From an uncultured Nitrospiraceae bacterium (GTDB taxonomy: Bacteria > Nitrospirota > Thermodesulfovibrionia > Thermodesulfovibrionales > Dissulfurispiraceae), in assembly GCA_903822005.1 (NCBI GenBank), contig CAIJNL010000009.1, positions 1-64,000 on the forward strand: a stretch of DNA of 64,000 nucleotides, in the 5' to 3' direction. Within the stretch, counting starts at the first letter, position 1. Every line of letters starts with the position of its first letter. The position numbers and the translations under genes are program-made. Positions 1 to 11,541 of this stretch are shown piece after piece. A model generated the notes under the pieces. The model was not told the DNA's origin and ran no database searches. It was given only the letters and a program-made list of their open reading frames with translations.

Positions 1-138
1 GGTTTCCACTATCAGCATCTCCTTTCATCTGCTCCTCTCTCTGTTTGGCTACAGAGAGAATAGAGGATATGCCGAGGTGGGTCAATTTTGGACGCCGATT
101 ATGGCCTCAAGTGGGTCAATTTTGCACGCCGATTAACA
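1..138 (-). mobile_element. Terminal part of an IS21-like insertion sequence (body lies left of the window)
   Basis: Two 25-bp direct repeats gtgggtcaattttgSacgccgatta at 77-101 and 111-135 (one mismatch), typical of IS21 multiple terminal repeats. The outer end read on the minus strand is 5'-TGTTAATCGGCGTGCAAAATTGACCCAC, starting with the TG expected of this family. No transposase is in the window. Confidence 0.6.
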
Positions 139-146
139 CCATCTGC

Positions 147-1550
<1,404 letters not shown>

Positions 1551-1581
1551 TCACGAATCACTGTCAGGCAACGAAAGAATA

Positions 1582-2094
1582 TCACAATAAACCGCCAAGA
1601 ATCAACCTGGTATAATTTCCGAACTCCACCTCAAAGTTGTCGCTCAACAGACCGGTGCCGGTCGATTTTTTTATTTTTTCAAAGCTCCAGAAAGAGACCT
1701 CGTCAATCTCTCCTTTATCAAATGGGAAAGGGCCATTGTGAATGCAGCGGTAGGTATAGACAATCTCGCTCTCAAAGTCATTCCTGTAACAGTATGAGTA
1801 TAGATACAGGTAGTCATCAGAAACGACACCGAGTTCCTCCTGCATCTCCCTGAGTGCAGCGGCCAATAAATCTTCTCCCGGTGCCACATGCCCGCCGACC
1901 GATGTGTCCCATTTGCCGGGAGCCACATCTTTGCTCAAGGATCGTTTTTGGAGCAGAAGTTCTCCTGCATCATTGAACACCAACACATGTATGACTTTAT
2001 GGAGCAGGGCGGGGTTGCCGTGGACCTCGGAACGGCGGCCGAGACCGGTGGTCATGCCTTGTTCGTTTACGATTTCGAGCATTTCTTCCTGCAT
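1582..2094 (-). CDS. NUDIX hydrolase
   Basis: 170 aa; Nudix box GGHVAPGEDLLAAALREMQEELGV. Confidence 0.9.
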   Translation of the reverse strand: MQEEMLEIVNEQGMTTGLGRRSEVHGNPALLHKVIHVLVFNDAGELLLQKRSLSKDVAPGKWDTSVGGHVAPGEDLLAAALREMQEELGVVSDDYLYLYSYCYRNDFESEIVYTYRCIHNGPFPFDKGEIDEVSFWSFEKIKKSTGTGLLSDNFEVEFGNYTRLILGGLL

Positions 2095-2197
2095 TCGATA
2101 AAATACAATACTTGTCCTTATAACGGCAAGAGAAACAGCCGCGCATTCAGGCGCTATTTTTACTTTTTAACAGACTTGTCAGCCGGGGCCCTGATAT

Positions 2198-2659
2198 ATG
2201 ATAGAATATTACTCGATGGACTCAATTTCGAGGGCGATTGCGACACTCTTTTATGTGGGTTACATTCCGTTTGCCCCGGGCACCCTCGGGACCTTTGCGG
2301 GGATGTTGTTCATATGGCTTATGAGGCCTTCAATGCCATGGCAGGCCTTCATACTGTCGGGCGTTTGCATTATAGGTGTTATTACCGCAGGCATCGCGGA
2401 AAAGTCATTTGGTGAAAAAGACAGCCAATATATTGTAATAGACGAGTTTGCGGGCTATTTGTGCTCTGTGATCTTTCTGCCGCTGACCCCGATAATTATG
2501 CTCGCAGCATTTGTACTATTCAGGTTTTTTGATATAATAAAGCCGCCGCCAATATGCCTGTTTGAGAGGATAAAAGGCGGCGCAGGCATCATGCTGGACG
2601 ATATTGCCGCCGGTCTAATAACCAATGTTATTTTGCAGATCTGCGTTGTGTTATTTTAG
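2198..2659 (+). CDS. pgpA: Phosphatidylglycerophosphatase A
   Basis: GTLGTFAGM, VIDEFAGYL, RFFDIIKPPPI and GGAGIMLDDIAAG are PgpA signature stretches. Confidence 0.9.
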   Translation: MIEYYSMDSISRAIATLFYVGYIPFAPGTLGTFAGMLFIWLMRPSMPWQAFILSGVCIIGVITAGIAEKSFGEKDSQYIVIDEFAGYLCSVIFLPLTPIIMLAAFVLFRFFDIIKPPPICLFERIKGGAGIMLDDIAAGLITNVILQICVVLF

Positions 2660-2680
2660 AGGTAACGGCAGGCTTCGGAC

Positions 2681-3238
2681 ATGAGAGCATTTATAGCCAT
2701 CGACATGTCTCCGGAAATCAAATCGGAGATTGGCGGCATCGTTCGCAAGGCCGGAACGGCGGATGCAATACGATGGGTGCCCAGCCGCAATATGCACTTG
2801 ACGCTCAAATTTCTCGGAGAAATCAGGGAAGACCTTGTTCCCGAGATAGAGAATCGAATTCGCGTGGTAACAGCCGGCAAGGGGCCTTTTTCAGTCGGCA
2901 TCAGGGGTACAGGGGCGTTTCCGAACCTGAAAAGGCCCAATGTGTTATGGGTAGGGGTTGAGCCATCTGCGCCGCTCAAGGCCGTCTTTGATGGTATAGA
3001 AAAGGGTCTTGCGGAAATCGGCATCCCGAAGGAGAGCAGGCCCTTTTCACCTCATCTGACCATAGGCCGGGTCAGGGACTTACGGGGCATTGAATCTGTG
3101 GTAAGGGAACTGGCTACATATAAAGACACCTTTTTTGGTACTATAGATGTGCATGAAATTCTGCTGATGAAGAGCGTGCTTAAACCAGCCGGGGCTGAAT
3201 ATTCGAAAGCAGCAGTCATAAGGCTCAACCAGAAGTAA
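2681..3238 (+). CDS. thpR: RNA 2',3'-cyclic phosphodiesterase (LigT/ThpR)
   Basis: Two HxTx motifs ([19 protein letters not shown]) in a 185 aa protein upstream of recA. Confidence 0.9.
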   Translation: MRAFIAIDMSPEIKSEIGGIVRKAGTADAIRWVPSRNMHLTLKFLGEIREDLVPEIENRIRVVTAGKGPFSVGIRGTGAFPNLKRPNVLWVGVEPSAPLKAVFDGIEKGLAEIGIPKESRPFSPHLTIGRVRDLRGIESVVRELATYKDTFFGTIDVHEILLMKSVLKPAGAEYSKAAVIRLNQK

Positions 3239-3255
3239 TATTAAAGGAGGCATGG

Positions 3256-4314
3256 ATGAATAAGGAGAAAGACAAAGACAAGCTCAAGGCCCTCGAAAAT
3301 GCCATTTCCCAGATCGAAAGGAGCTTCGGCAAAGGGTCGATCATGAAGCTCGGCTCAGCAGGATTGGGCGAGACCATACCTGCGATTCCGACGGGATCTC
3401 TGACGCTCGACATTGCTACCGGGATAGGCGGGTTTCCGAGGGGGCGTGTCATTGAAATATATGGCCCTGAATCATCAGGAAAAACCACGCTGGCGCTCAA
3501 TGCCATTGCCCAGGCGCAGAAGCAGGGCGGAGTGGCAGCTTTTATAGATGCTGAGCACGCGCTTGATGTCAGTTATGCTGCACGGATAGGTGTGAATATC
3601 GACGAACTGCTGGTTTCGCAGCCCGATACCGGCGAGCAGGCGCTCGAAGTGGCTGAGACACTGGTCAGGAGCGGGGCAGTAGATTTGGTGGTTGTAGATT
3701 CGGTGGCAGCGCTGGTGCCCAAGGCTGAAATCGAGGGCGAGATGGGAGATGCCCATATGGGACTTCAGGCGAGGCTTATGAGCCAGGCCCTGAGAAAACT
3801 TACAGCGGCAATTTCCAAATCGATGACGACTGTAATCTTCATAAACCAGATAAGGATGAAGATCGGAGTAATGTTCGGCAATCCCGAGACCACCACGGGC
3901 GGCACGGCCCTCAAATTCTATGCCTCTATGCGGCTTGATATCAGAAGGATCGACGGGCTGAAAGACGGTCAGGAGGCGATCGGAAACCGGGTGCGTGTCA
4001 AGATCGTGAAGAACAAGGTTGCCCCGCCGTTCCGGCAGGCCGAGTTCGATATCTATTTCAATGAAGGCATATCCAGGGTCGGCGAGATTATCGATATCGG
4101 GGCAGACAAGAATGTTATAGAAAAATCCGGCGCATGGTACAGCTATGCCGGAAACAGGATTGGACAGGGACGCGAAAATGTGAGGGAGTACCTGAAGGCC
4201 AATCCCGCCATCGCGCTCGAGATTGAAGAGAAGATAATGGAGGCAGGCAACGACAAAACCGCTGCGCCGGCCCCGGCAAAAGGCGCTGGGAAAAAACAGG
4301 TAGTTGAAGAATAG
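3256..4314 (+). CDS. recA: Recombinase RecA
   Basis: 352 aa; [13 protein letters not shown] Walker [30 protein letters not shown]. Confidence 0.99.
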   Translation: MNKEKDKDKLKALENAISQIERSFGKGSIMKLGSAGLGETIPAIPTGSLTLDIATGIGGFPRGRVIEIYGPESSGKTTLALNAIAQAQKQGGVAAFIDAEHALDVSYAARIGVNIDELLVSQPDTGEQALEVAETLVRSGAVDLVVVDSVAALVPKAEIEGEMGDAHMGLQARLMSQALRKLTAAISKSMTTVIFINQIRMKIGVMFGNPETTTGGTALKFYASMRLDIRRIDGLKDGQEAIGNRVRVKIVKNKVAPPFRQAEFDIYFNEGISRVGEIIDIGADKNVIEKSGAWYSYAGNRIGQGRENVREYLKANPAIALEIEEKIMEAGNDKTAAPAPAKGAGKKQVVEE

Positions 4315-4795
4315 CGACAGCGATAATTACGGACAGGCCCTGCAGTACGCTTTTTTGCTGCTCAGGTACCGCGACAGAAGCGAAAAAGAGATAGTTTCAA
4401 GGTTGCAGAAAAAGGGCTTTATCGAAGAGACGGGCGGGAAGGTCAGGGACTATTTAAAGGACAAGGGTTTTATTGACGATCTTCGCCTTGCGGAAAGTCT
4501 CAAAAGGAACGCTGTAGAGCAGAAACATCTCGGGAAAGCAGGTGTCTTTCGTTACCTGCTCCTGAGGGGCATCCCTGCCGGTACGGCAAAGGACATGGCA
4601 GGAGCGGACGATGATGATGTTTATGCAGGCTCAGCCGCGGTCCTTGTTGAGCGGAAACTTAAGCAGTATGCCGGCCTGGATGAAATGACTGTGAAGCGAA
4701 GGCTCTGGGCAGCTTTGGCGCGAAAGGGGTATTCGCCCGAAGTCATCAGAAAGGCATTGAAAAAATTTCCTGAAATTGAAGGTAGCGATTTATAG
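4304..4795 (+). CDS. recX: Regulatory protein RecX
   Basis: RecX-like repeats ([39 protein letters not shown]). TTG start overlaps the recA 3' end. Confidence 0.85.
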   Translation: MKNSDSDNYGQALQYAFLLLRYRDRSEKEIVSRLQKKGFIEETGGKVRDYLKDKGFIDDLRLAESLKRNAVEQKHLGKAGVFRYLLLRGIPAGTAKDMAGADDDDVYAGSAAVLVERKLKQYAGLDEMTVKRRLWAALARKGYSPEVIRKALKKFPEIEGSDL

Positions 4796-4858
4796 AATTA
4801 ATCACACCAAAGGCAGGGGAGGGGCCCTTCCGCGGGTGAGGCAAAAGAGAGAGGTCAT

Positions 4859-7480
4859 ATGAAAGGTTCCGAGATCAGAAGCACCTACCTTGAATATTTT
4901 AAGTCCAAAGGCCATGAAGTCGTAAGCAGCTCTTCGCTGATACCGAGGAACGATCCGACATTGCTCTTTACCAATGCGGGCATGGTGCAGTTTAAATCGG
5001 TATTTCTTGGCGAAGAAAAGCGTGAATATTCGCGCGCAACAACTTCACAGAAATGCATGAGGGCCGGAGGCAAGCACAGTGACCTCGAAAATGTGGGCCA
5101 TACCGCGCGCCATCACACCTTTTTCGAGATGCTCGGAAACTTCTCTTTTGGCGATTATTTCAAGAAAGACGCGATACTCTTTGCATGGGAGCTGCTGGTT
5201 GAACGCTTTGGCCTGCCAAAAGACAAGCTCTGGGCGACCGTTTTTCAGGACGATGATGATGCCGCAAAGCTCTGGCCTGAACTGACAGGCATCCCGGCTG
5301 CCCGTGTAATCAGGCTCGGCGCAAAAGACAACTTCTGGCAGATGGGTGACACAGGCCCCTGCGGCCCATGCTCCGAGATCATTATTGACCAGGGTGAAGA
5401 GCTTGGCTGCGGCAAGCCCGACTGCAAGGTAGGCTGCGACTGCGACAGGTATCTCGAATTATGGAACCTCGTCTTCATGCAATTTAACAGGGATGAATCA
5501 GGCAAGCTGACGCCGCTGCCCCGGCCGAGCATTGATACGGGCATGGGGCTTGAGCGTATTGCTGCCGTAATGCAGGGCAAGAAGAACAATTACGATTCTG
5601 ATCTCTTTGAGCCGATAATATCGGCCATAAGCACCATGTCCAAAGTAACATACGGGAAATCCCCGGAAACCGACATTTCGATCAGGGTTATAGCCGACCA
5701 TCTGCGCTCAGTCGCCTTCCTTACCGCAGACGGCCTGATGCCTTCAAACGAGGGCAGGGGATATGTGATGAGACGCATCATCAGAAGGGCATCTCGTCAT
5801 GCACGGCTTCTCGGACTCGAAGGTGCGGCGCTTTCAAGGCTGATGGGTTCAGTATCAGACGCCATGGGTGACATCTATCCGGAACTTATACAGGAACGCG
5901 AGCGTTCAGCAAAGGTCCTGATGTTTGAAGAGGAACGCTTTACCAAGACACTCGACCAGGGCATGAGGCTTCTCGATGATGTAATGTCAAAGCTGAAAAA
6001 AACCGGAGAGAAGATCATTCCCGGCGACGAACTGTTCAAGCTTTACGACACCTTCGGATTCCCCCTCGATCTTTCGAGGGACATTGCGATGGACAACCAT
6101 CTGCAGATCGATGAGGACGGCTTTAACCGGGAGATGCAGATGCAGCGTGAGCGGGCAAGGGCGTCGTGGGTTGGCGAGGAAGAGGCGATTGCCACGATAT
6201 ACAAGGAGCTCAAGTCAGAGATCGGCGAGACGGTATTTGCAGGTTACGACACGCTCGAAGCTGACTGCGTTATCAGGGCGATACTGAAAGAGGGAAAGGT
6301 TGTGGATGAGGCGGCAGCGGGAGATGAGGTTGAACTCATTCTCGACAAGACGCCTTTTTATGGCGAGTCAGGCGGCCAGACCGGAGACATCGGCCTTATT
6401 TATGGCGGTGCATTCGAGGCAGTTGTCAGGAATACCAAAAAGGAAGCCGGAATTCATGCGCATGTATCGACGATCAAGACCGGAAGCCTGAAGGTCTGGG
6501 ACAAGGTTAAATGCGAGGTTGACGGCGAGTCACGAAAGGCGACTGCAAGGAACCATACTGCTACTCATCTGCTCCATACCGCGCTTAGAGCGGTCCTGGG
6601 CGAGCATGTAAAACAGGCCGGATCATTCGTATCGCCTGAAAGACTGCGTTTCGACTTTTCGCACTTTTACCAGGTCGACCGGGCAGAACTCGATTCACTT
6701 GAGGACCTTGTCAATGCGGAGATTATAGCCAACAAGCCGGTAAGTACCGAGGTATCTGACATCCAGGATGCCCTTAAATCCGGGGTCATTGCCCTTTTCG
6801 GTGAAAAATATGGCGATAGCGTACGAGTTGTTAAAGTGCCTGGCTTCGGTGCCGAGCTTTGCGGCGGCACTCATTCCAATGCTACCGGCGACATAGGCGT
6901 ATTCGCCATTATTTCCGAGGGCAGCGTTGCTTCGGGCATCAGAAGGATAGAGGCCTTTACAGGCAAGGCTGCCTTTGAATATCTGCGGCAGAAGCGGGAC
7001 GATCTTAAAAAGATGGCCGAGATGCTCAAGGCTGACCAACCCGTCGAAAGGCTCGAAAAGGTCCTGTCTGACATGAAGGACATGGATAAAGAAATTGAGG
7101 TATTGAAAGGCAAGCTCTCATCCCATAGTTCTGCTTCATTGCTCGATCAGGCCAGAGAGGTCAACGGGGTCAAGGTGCTCTCATGCCGTGTTGATAATCT
7201 CGAGCAGAAAGATCTGAGGGTGCTTGCAGACAATATCAGGGACAGGCTTGGGTCCGGCATTGTTGTTGTGGCATCCGCTAAAGACGGACAGGCTTCGATC
7301 ATTGCCATGGTGACCAAAGAGCTTGTCAAGCAGTATAGCGCGGGCGAGATATTGAAGAGCGTTGCGGCGCTGTGCGATGGAAGAGGGGGCGGCAAGCCAG
7401 ACATGGCGCAGGGCGGCACCAAGGAGCTGGACAAGCTTGATGCAGCGATGGAAGCGGTTTATTCGATAGTCAAGAAGTAA
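4859..7480 (+). CDS. alaS: Alanyl-tRNA synthetase
   Basis: 873 aa; TSQKCMRAGGKHSDLENVG, HTATHLLHTALR, CGGTHSNATGDIG. Confidence 0.99.
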   Translation: MKGSEIRSTYLEYFKSKGHEVVSSSSLIPRNDPTLLFTNAGMVQFKSVFLGEEKREYSRATTSQKCMRAGGKHSDLENVGHTARHHTFFEMLGNFSFGDYFKKDAILFAWELLVERFGLPKDKLWATVFQDDDDAAKLWPELTGIPAARVIRLGAKDNFWQMGDTGPCGPCSEIIIDQGEELGCGKPDCKVGCDCDRYLELWNLVFMQFNRDESGKLTPLPRPSIDTGMGLERIAAVMQGKKNNYDSDLFEPIISAISTMSKVTYGKSPETDISIRVIADHLRSVAFLTADGLMPSNEGRGYVMRRIIRRASRHARLLGLEGAALSRLMGSVSDAMGDIYPELIQERERSAKVLMFEEERFTKTLDQGMRLLDDVMSKLKKTGEKIIPGDELFKLYDTFGFPLDLSRDIAMDNHLQIDEDGFNREMQMQRERARASWVGEEEAIATIYKELKSEIGETVFAGYDTLEADCVIRAILKEGKVVDEAAAGDEVELILDKTPFYGESGGQTGDIGLIYGGAFEAVVRNTKKEAGIHAHVSTIKTGSLKVWDKVKCEVDGESRKATARNHTATHLLHTALRAVLGEHVKQAGSFVSPERLRFDFSHFYQVDRAELDSLEDLVNAEIIANKPVSTEVSDIQDALKSGVIALFGEKYGDSVRVVKVPGFGAELCGGTHSNATGDIGVFAIISEGSVASGIRRIEAFTGKAAFEYLRQKRDDLKKMAEMLKADQPVERLEKVLSDMKDMDKEIEVLKGKLSSHSSASLLDQAREVNGVKVLSCRVDNLEQKDLRVLADNIRDRLGSGIVVVASAKDGQASIIAMVTKELVKQYSAGEILKSVAALCDGRGGGKPDMAQGGTKELDKLDAAMEAVYSIVKK

Positions 7481-7500
7481 GCCCGTTAAAATAACATTTG

Positions 7501-7535
7501 GCGCATATCGCAGGTTTTGCGGTATGCGCTTTTTA
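7501..7535 (+). terminator. Rho-independent-like terminator of alaS
   Basis: gcgcatatcgca-ggttt-tgcggtatgcgc (12-bp stem, one G:T-type mismatch) followed by ttttta. Confidence 0.8.
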
Positions 7536-7580
7536 TTCCACATAAATGCCGATGTAATTAGCTCTGCCGATTAAGGCGCG

Positions 7581-8864
7581 TTAAAGCAGATTATGGTGTG
7601 CCCTTATCCTTTCTATTTCGTGCTGATTAACAGCAGCTTCCGCAGCAAAATCAGGCCAGGCTGATACCGCGTCTTTGACCTGTTTAAGTACTTTAGGCGC
7701 AGACCCTATGCCAAAGCGATCGGCAACCGATAGCAGATCAGCGCGAGTAATTCCCCTAAAAACACCATTGACCGCCATAAGATGCTGATACGTCCACTCG
7801 CCCTCAGGATTGTAAGCATGCGTTACATCATACGCCGAAGCAAGCTGCCATTCCCGGCCCTCACGCAGGACAAAGGATATGTTTTTGGTGTGGTCATCAC
7901 AGTTTGCTGCCATCACATTAAACGCCATGCGGCGGAAAGCTTCCTCCGCAGAGGTATATCCCAGTTGCAGGCGCGCTATCGTCAAAAAAAGCTGGCTGTA
8001 ATCATGGCTTGCTTTCTGCTTGTAATCAAGATGTGTCATTGCACAGAGCGTCTGCAGATGATGTTTTGTGTTGCCGTCCCGGTCAAAGCGGCGCGTCATA
8101 AAGTGTGCGCGGCCATTTTCCTCCATTAGTCGGCATGGCGACATGGCAATGCCAGCCGCACGGGCCATCAGGGAATATGCGTATTCTATACGTCCGAAAT
8201 CCTGTGACACTCCCAGTTCCCGGTCTGCACCCATGCCGTCAAACTTGAGCAGCCAATGTTCAAACCCCTGCTCCACGTCAAACTGTCCGGGTCTGATCTC
8301 ATCCGTTATCGGGTTCCATGCAATAGCCGCCTTGGCCCTGGCTCCGCCTGCCGATGTCCCTACCTGTATTATCTGAGACAGCGCAGCCCTGGTCATAGTA
8401 TCTGAGCCAATCTCCCCGCGCACTGCATGGCGAGCGCTTTCGATCAGTCGCGAAAGAGTAATGGCCGTGCTGCTATGAACGGAAGGACTGCGGACCGGTT
8501 TGAACTCCAGTGCTCCCATCCCGCGTTTGCCCATGTAGGCAAGACGATCCAGTGCGGTAATATCTGACTTTTCTATGCCTCTTGCAGCCATCCATGCATC
8601 AATCAGGCTGTTGCCGAAATCGTCTGGAAGTGCATCGGCCACCATTGCAGGCAGACGCTTAAAGGTCAGTTCCGGCAGGTCCGTAAATACAAACGGTTCA
8701 TGTGCCTTTGCAAGAGGCATGGTGAGAGGTGCAAGCTCAATCCCTGTCGTAATAAAGGCAGGGTCATATTCGAAAACATAATAGCCTAGCTTTGGATCAC
8801 GCGCCACCGCACCGACTCGTTTTCCCCATATGCGAACCTCTATGGCATGAACAGGCTTATACAT
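7581..8864 (-). CDS. hipA: HipA-family serine/threonine kinase toxin
   Basis: 427 aa; N-terminal HipA couple domain, GTSAGGARAKAAIAW and kinase motif NCDDHTKNISFVLR. Confidence 0.9.
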   Translation of the reverse strand: MYKPVHAIEVRIWGKRVGAVARDPKLGYYVFEYDPAFITTGIELAPLTMPLAKAHEPFVFTDLPELTFKRLPAMVADALPDDFGNSLIDAWMAARGIEKSDITALDRLAYMGKRGMGALEFKPVRSPSVHSSTAITLSRLIESARHAVRGEIGSDTMTRAALSQIIQVGTSAGGARAKAAIAWNPITDEIRPGQFDVEQGFEHWLLKFDGMGADRELGVSQDFGRIEYAYSLMARAAGIAMSPCRLMEENGRAHFMTRRFDRDGNTKHHLQTLCAMTHLDYKQKASHDYSQLFLTIARLQLGYTSAEEAFRRMAFNVMAANCDDHTKNISFVLREGREWQLASAYDVTHAYNPEGEWTYQHLMAVNGVFRGITRADLLSVADRFGIGSAPKVLKQVKDAVSAWPDFAAEAAVNQHEIERIRAHHNLL

Positions 8865-9168
8865 TACCAGCTCTCTTCACTCGGGAGGCGCGCTGTCGTG
8901 CCGGTTTGGCCTTAAGCATCTGCAATGGGCTGATCGAAACCTCTGGAGACAGGGAATGCAGCCATTCGGTCCGGCCAAGCGCCCGGAGTATCTTTATGAA
9001 CGAACTGAGTGTTGCCCCTTTGCCACCTTCCAGGTTTTTTATAGCGTTCAGGGCAACGCCTGCCTGATCAGCCAGCTGCCGCTGATCAATGTTCTGCCGC
9101 AGCCGCAGATTGCGCAGCTGTTGCCCGATGGTCACTTCTAATTCCTCTGTCGTCTTACTTTCAATCAT
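8857..9168 (-). CDS. hipB: HipB-like XRE-family antitoxin
   Basis: 103 aa helix-turn-helix (LRLRQNIDQRQLADQAGVALNAIKNLEGGKG), overlaps the hipA start by a few bases. Confidence 0.85.
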   Translation of the reverse strand: MIESKTTEELEVTIGQQLRNLRLRQNIDQRQLADQAGVALNAIKNLEGGKGATLSSFIKILRALGRTEWLHSLSPEVSISPLQMLKAKPARQRASRVKRAGNV

Positions 9169-9183
9169 AGAAGACCTTATTAA

Positions 9184-9248
9184 GGCTATTAATAATATAA
9201 GTATATATTATAGCCCTAAAAAAGTCTATATAAAGTATTAGTCTAATA
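9184..9248. promoter_or_regulatory. Candidate hipBA operator/promoter region
   Basis: ggctat(N20)atagcc inverted repeat at 9184-9215 and perfect TATTAGtCTAATA at 9236-9248, immediately upstream of hipB in AT-rich DNA. Confidence 0.45.
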
Positions 9249-9269
9249 GAAACTTCATCTGTAAGCATG

Positions 9270-9329
9270 ATGGAACTGGACAAGCTCGATACCGGTAAGG
9301 AAGCTGTTTGCCCGATAGTTAAGAAGTAA
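9270..9329 (+). pseudogene. Diverged duplicate of the alaS 3' end
   Basis: Gapless alignment with 7421-7480, about 47/60 identical by eye. MELDKLDTGKEAVCPIVKK* versus KELDKLDAAMEAVYSIVKK*; ends at the equivalent stop codon. Confidence 0.85.
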
Positions 9330-9412
9330 CCATTTTATATCGATAAATCAGTAAGTTAAATTTGAAGAGTTAAAGTTATTTTTGGTAATAGCGTATCCTG
9401 TCGCGGTAACGG

Positions 9413-10141
9413 TCAGACGTTTTTTATCGCGCCAAAGGCCGCAAAGCACGAATTTTTATGTAAAAGCTCAACATGAGCAAAACCAACTTTCCGAAGAAGA
9501 TCCAGTTGATAAGTTACCGGCCTCGGCGAATCTTCCTTATCGATATAGTCAAAGACTTTAGCCCTGTAATCTTCTCCTCCGAATGAGCAAAGGTATTCAC
9601 CATACCGCTCCCACATCATGGATTGAACAGGGCCGGTTTCATGAGATACCAGGTCTGTAATCCAGACGCTGCCCCCGGGTGCCGTAAGGCGGTAGATTTT
9701 GCTGAATGCTGACTCCCAATCCTGATCATCACGCAGATGATGTAAAACGGCAGCGGCAATGATGACATCATAGCTTTGTTCGGGCAGATCTGCTTCACGA
9801 AAATCGCCCTGAAATGTCCTTATTGTGCCGGTATTGACCGCTGAAATCCGTTCACGGGCTTTCTTAAGCATCGGCAAACTAAGATCTACAAGATCGCAGT
9901 CAAAAGGCGCAGCATATTGAGAAAGTTTTATTGTGTTGTTGCCGGCGCCGCAGCCGATATCCAGAGCTCTGCGGATGCTCCTGGTAGACTTAAACGCCGC
10001 CTGGGTAATCAACTCCATTGCCAATGGCGCGTCGATAGTTGCAGTCTGACCGGTTTCGAGGTTTGAAAATCGTTCAACGTCAATGTCAAAGCGCGCTTTT
10101 ATTTCGGATACGGATGATTTCTTTTTCAATGGTCTGTCCAT
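9413..10141 (-). CDS. Class I SAM-dependent methyltransferase
   Basis: Motif I ALDIGCGAGNNTIKLS, DLSLPMLKKA, VIIAAAVLHHL. Start taken at MDRPLKKK, preceded by AGAGGAATT. Confidence 0.85.
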   Translation of the reverse strand: MDRPLKKKSSVSEIKARFDIDVERFSNLETGQTATIDAPLAMELITQAAFKSTRSIRRALDIGCGAGNNTIKLSQYAAPFDCDLVDLSLPMLKKARERISAVNTGTIRTFQGDFREADLPEQSYDVIIAAAVLHHLRDDQDWESAFSKIYRLTAPGGSVWITDLVSHETGPVQSMMWERYGEYLCSFGGEDYRAKVFDYIDKEDSPRPVTYQLDLLRKVGFAHVELLHKNSCFAAFGAIKNV

Positions 10142-10211
10142 AATTCCTCTCTGGCTGCTAAAAATTAAGCAAAGAAGTATCACACATATCGTTTTTGTTG
10201 GTCAATCAGGG

Positions 10212-10703
10212 TTACAGCACTTTCAGATAAACAATCATTGCCTCGCCGTCCGGCAGGTAATTTTCAATTTCTCCTGCAGGCTTAAAGCCCTTGTTTTGAT
10301 AAAACATTCTGGCTTTTTCAAAGGTTGGAGAGATATAAGTTTCTATAAACATCTTCTTAAACCCCATTTTTATTGCAAGAGAGACCATCTCATCAAATAA
10401 TTTGCTGCCGAGTCCTTTGCCATGCAAATCAGGATCGAGTGCAAACCAGGCGAGCCATACATTTTCTTTAGGCCCCCAGTTATATTGATGAAGACCGGTG
10501 ATACCCTGAACTTTCGATCCGTTTTTCCAGACAAAATAATACCTGCCGTCATCAAGATTGTTTTCAGCGCACCCAAAATGAAAATGCATGGTCTTGTCTG
10601 CCCAATCAGCTTCATCCTGGTTCATAGCTCTTCGAATAAGGTCCACAGCTTCGGGTATGTCGCCTTTATTCATAGGGACTAAATTAATATTTATAGGTGT
10701 CAT
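10212..10703 (-). CDS. GNAT-family N-acetyltransferase
   Basis: LDPDLHGKGLGSKLFDEMVSLA acetyl-CoA binding motif A, followed by ARMFYQNKGFKPAGEIENY. Confidence 0.85.
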   Translation of the reverse strand: MTPININLVPMNKGDIPEAVDLIRRAMNQDEADWADKTMHFHFGCAENNLDDGRYYFVWKNGSKVQGITGLHQYNWGPKENVWLAWFALDPDLHGKGLGSKLFDEMVSLAIKMGFKKMFIETYISPTFEKARMFYQNKGFKPAGEIENYLPDGEAMIVYLKVL

Positions 10704-10740
10704 AATTCTTTCCACATCAGTGTGACATCCATTGCGTCAA

Positions 10741-11541
10741 TTATTGCCGCGATGTTGGAGTGAGCCCGGCCTTGGAAATCGTTGGGGCCGCCTCGGGCGA
10801 TGAGAGGTAGCGGATTAGCGCCTCAGCAGCTTCCTGGTTCCTGACTGAGTTGGCGAGCGCTGCTGAAAAAAAGGTGTCTTGCTGAAGCTGTGCGGGAATC
10901 CTTCCTACGAATGTAATCCCCTTCACATGTATCAATTCGCTCACCTGTTGAAAGCCGATCTCAGCTTCGCCGCGCCCAACAACGTCAGCGACATTCTCGC
11001 CGGACGGCGGACCCTTAATCATGCGGCTCTTTGGCGATACCTGTTCTTTAACTCCAAGCCTTGTGAACAGTGTGGTCGACAGATATATGCCGCTGGCGCT
11101 GTCGGAGTACGCGATCGACTTTGCATCGAGAAGCGTTCGCCGAAGAGCGTCAACGGTGCTGATATCAGGCTTCGCTGCCCCGGCTTTCACGACCATGCCT
11201 ATTTCCGAACGGGCAAGGTCGACCTTGGTGCCGGCACGCACCGACCCCTGCCGGGTCAGGTCATCTATCGAAGCGCCGACCATAATCACAACATCGGTGG
11301 GCTCGTTGCGCTTGAGCCGATTTGGGATAGCCTCCGGGGAATTCCCGAGTGAGGGGCCACGTGTTGTGATCAGGCGGTGGCCAGTGGATTTTTCGAAGGC
11401 CGGACGCAATTCAGAATAAGCCTCATAAAAGCCTGCAGAGATCATCGCGTGTATGTCTGCCGCTTGCGCCGTTCCCGCGAGCAAGAGGGCTGCTACAGCT
11501 ATAAATTTTGAGAACCATCGAACGAGTGATCTTGTTTTCAT
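10741..11541 (-). CDS. Periplasmic substrate-binding protein (ModA-like), orphan
   Basis: Signal peptide ending TAQAAD; ModA/PBP-II-like segments (DVVIMVGASIDDL, GEAEIGFQQVSEL). No permease or ATPase gene adjacent. Confidence 0.7.
   Translation of the reverse strand: MKTRSLVRWFSKFIAVAALLLAGTAQAADIHAMISAGFYEAYSELRPAFEKSTGHRLITTRGPSLGNSPEAIPNRLKRNEPTDVVIMVGASIDDLTRQGSVRAGTKVDLARSEIGMVVKAGAAKPDISTVDALRRTLLDAKSIAYSDSASGIYLSTTLFTRLGVKEQVSPKSRMIKGPPSGENVADVVGRGEAEIGFQQVSELIHVKGITFVGRIPAQLQQDTFFSAALANSVRNQEAAEALIRYLSSPEAAPTISKAGLTPTSRQ

Noticed and set aside
3239-3255. LexA/SOS box upstream of recA
   Set aside because: The thpR-recA gap is only about 17 bp and contains a ribosome-binding site but no recognisable SOS box.
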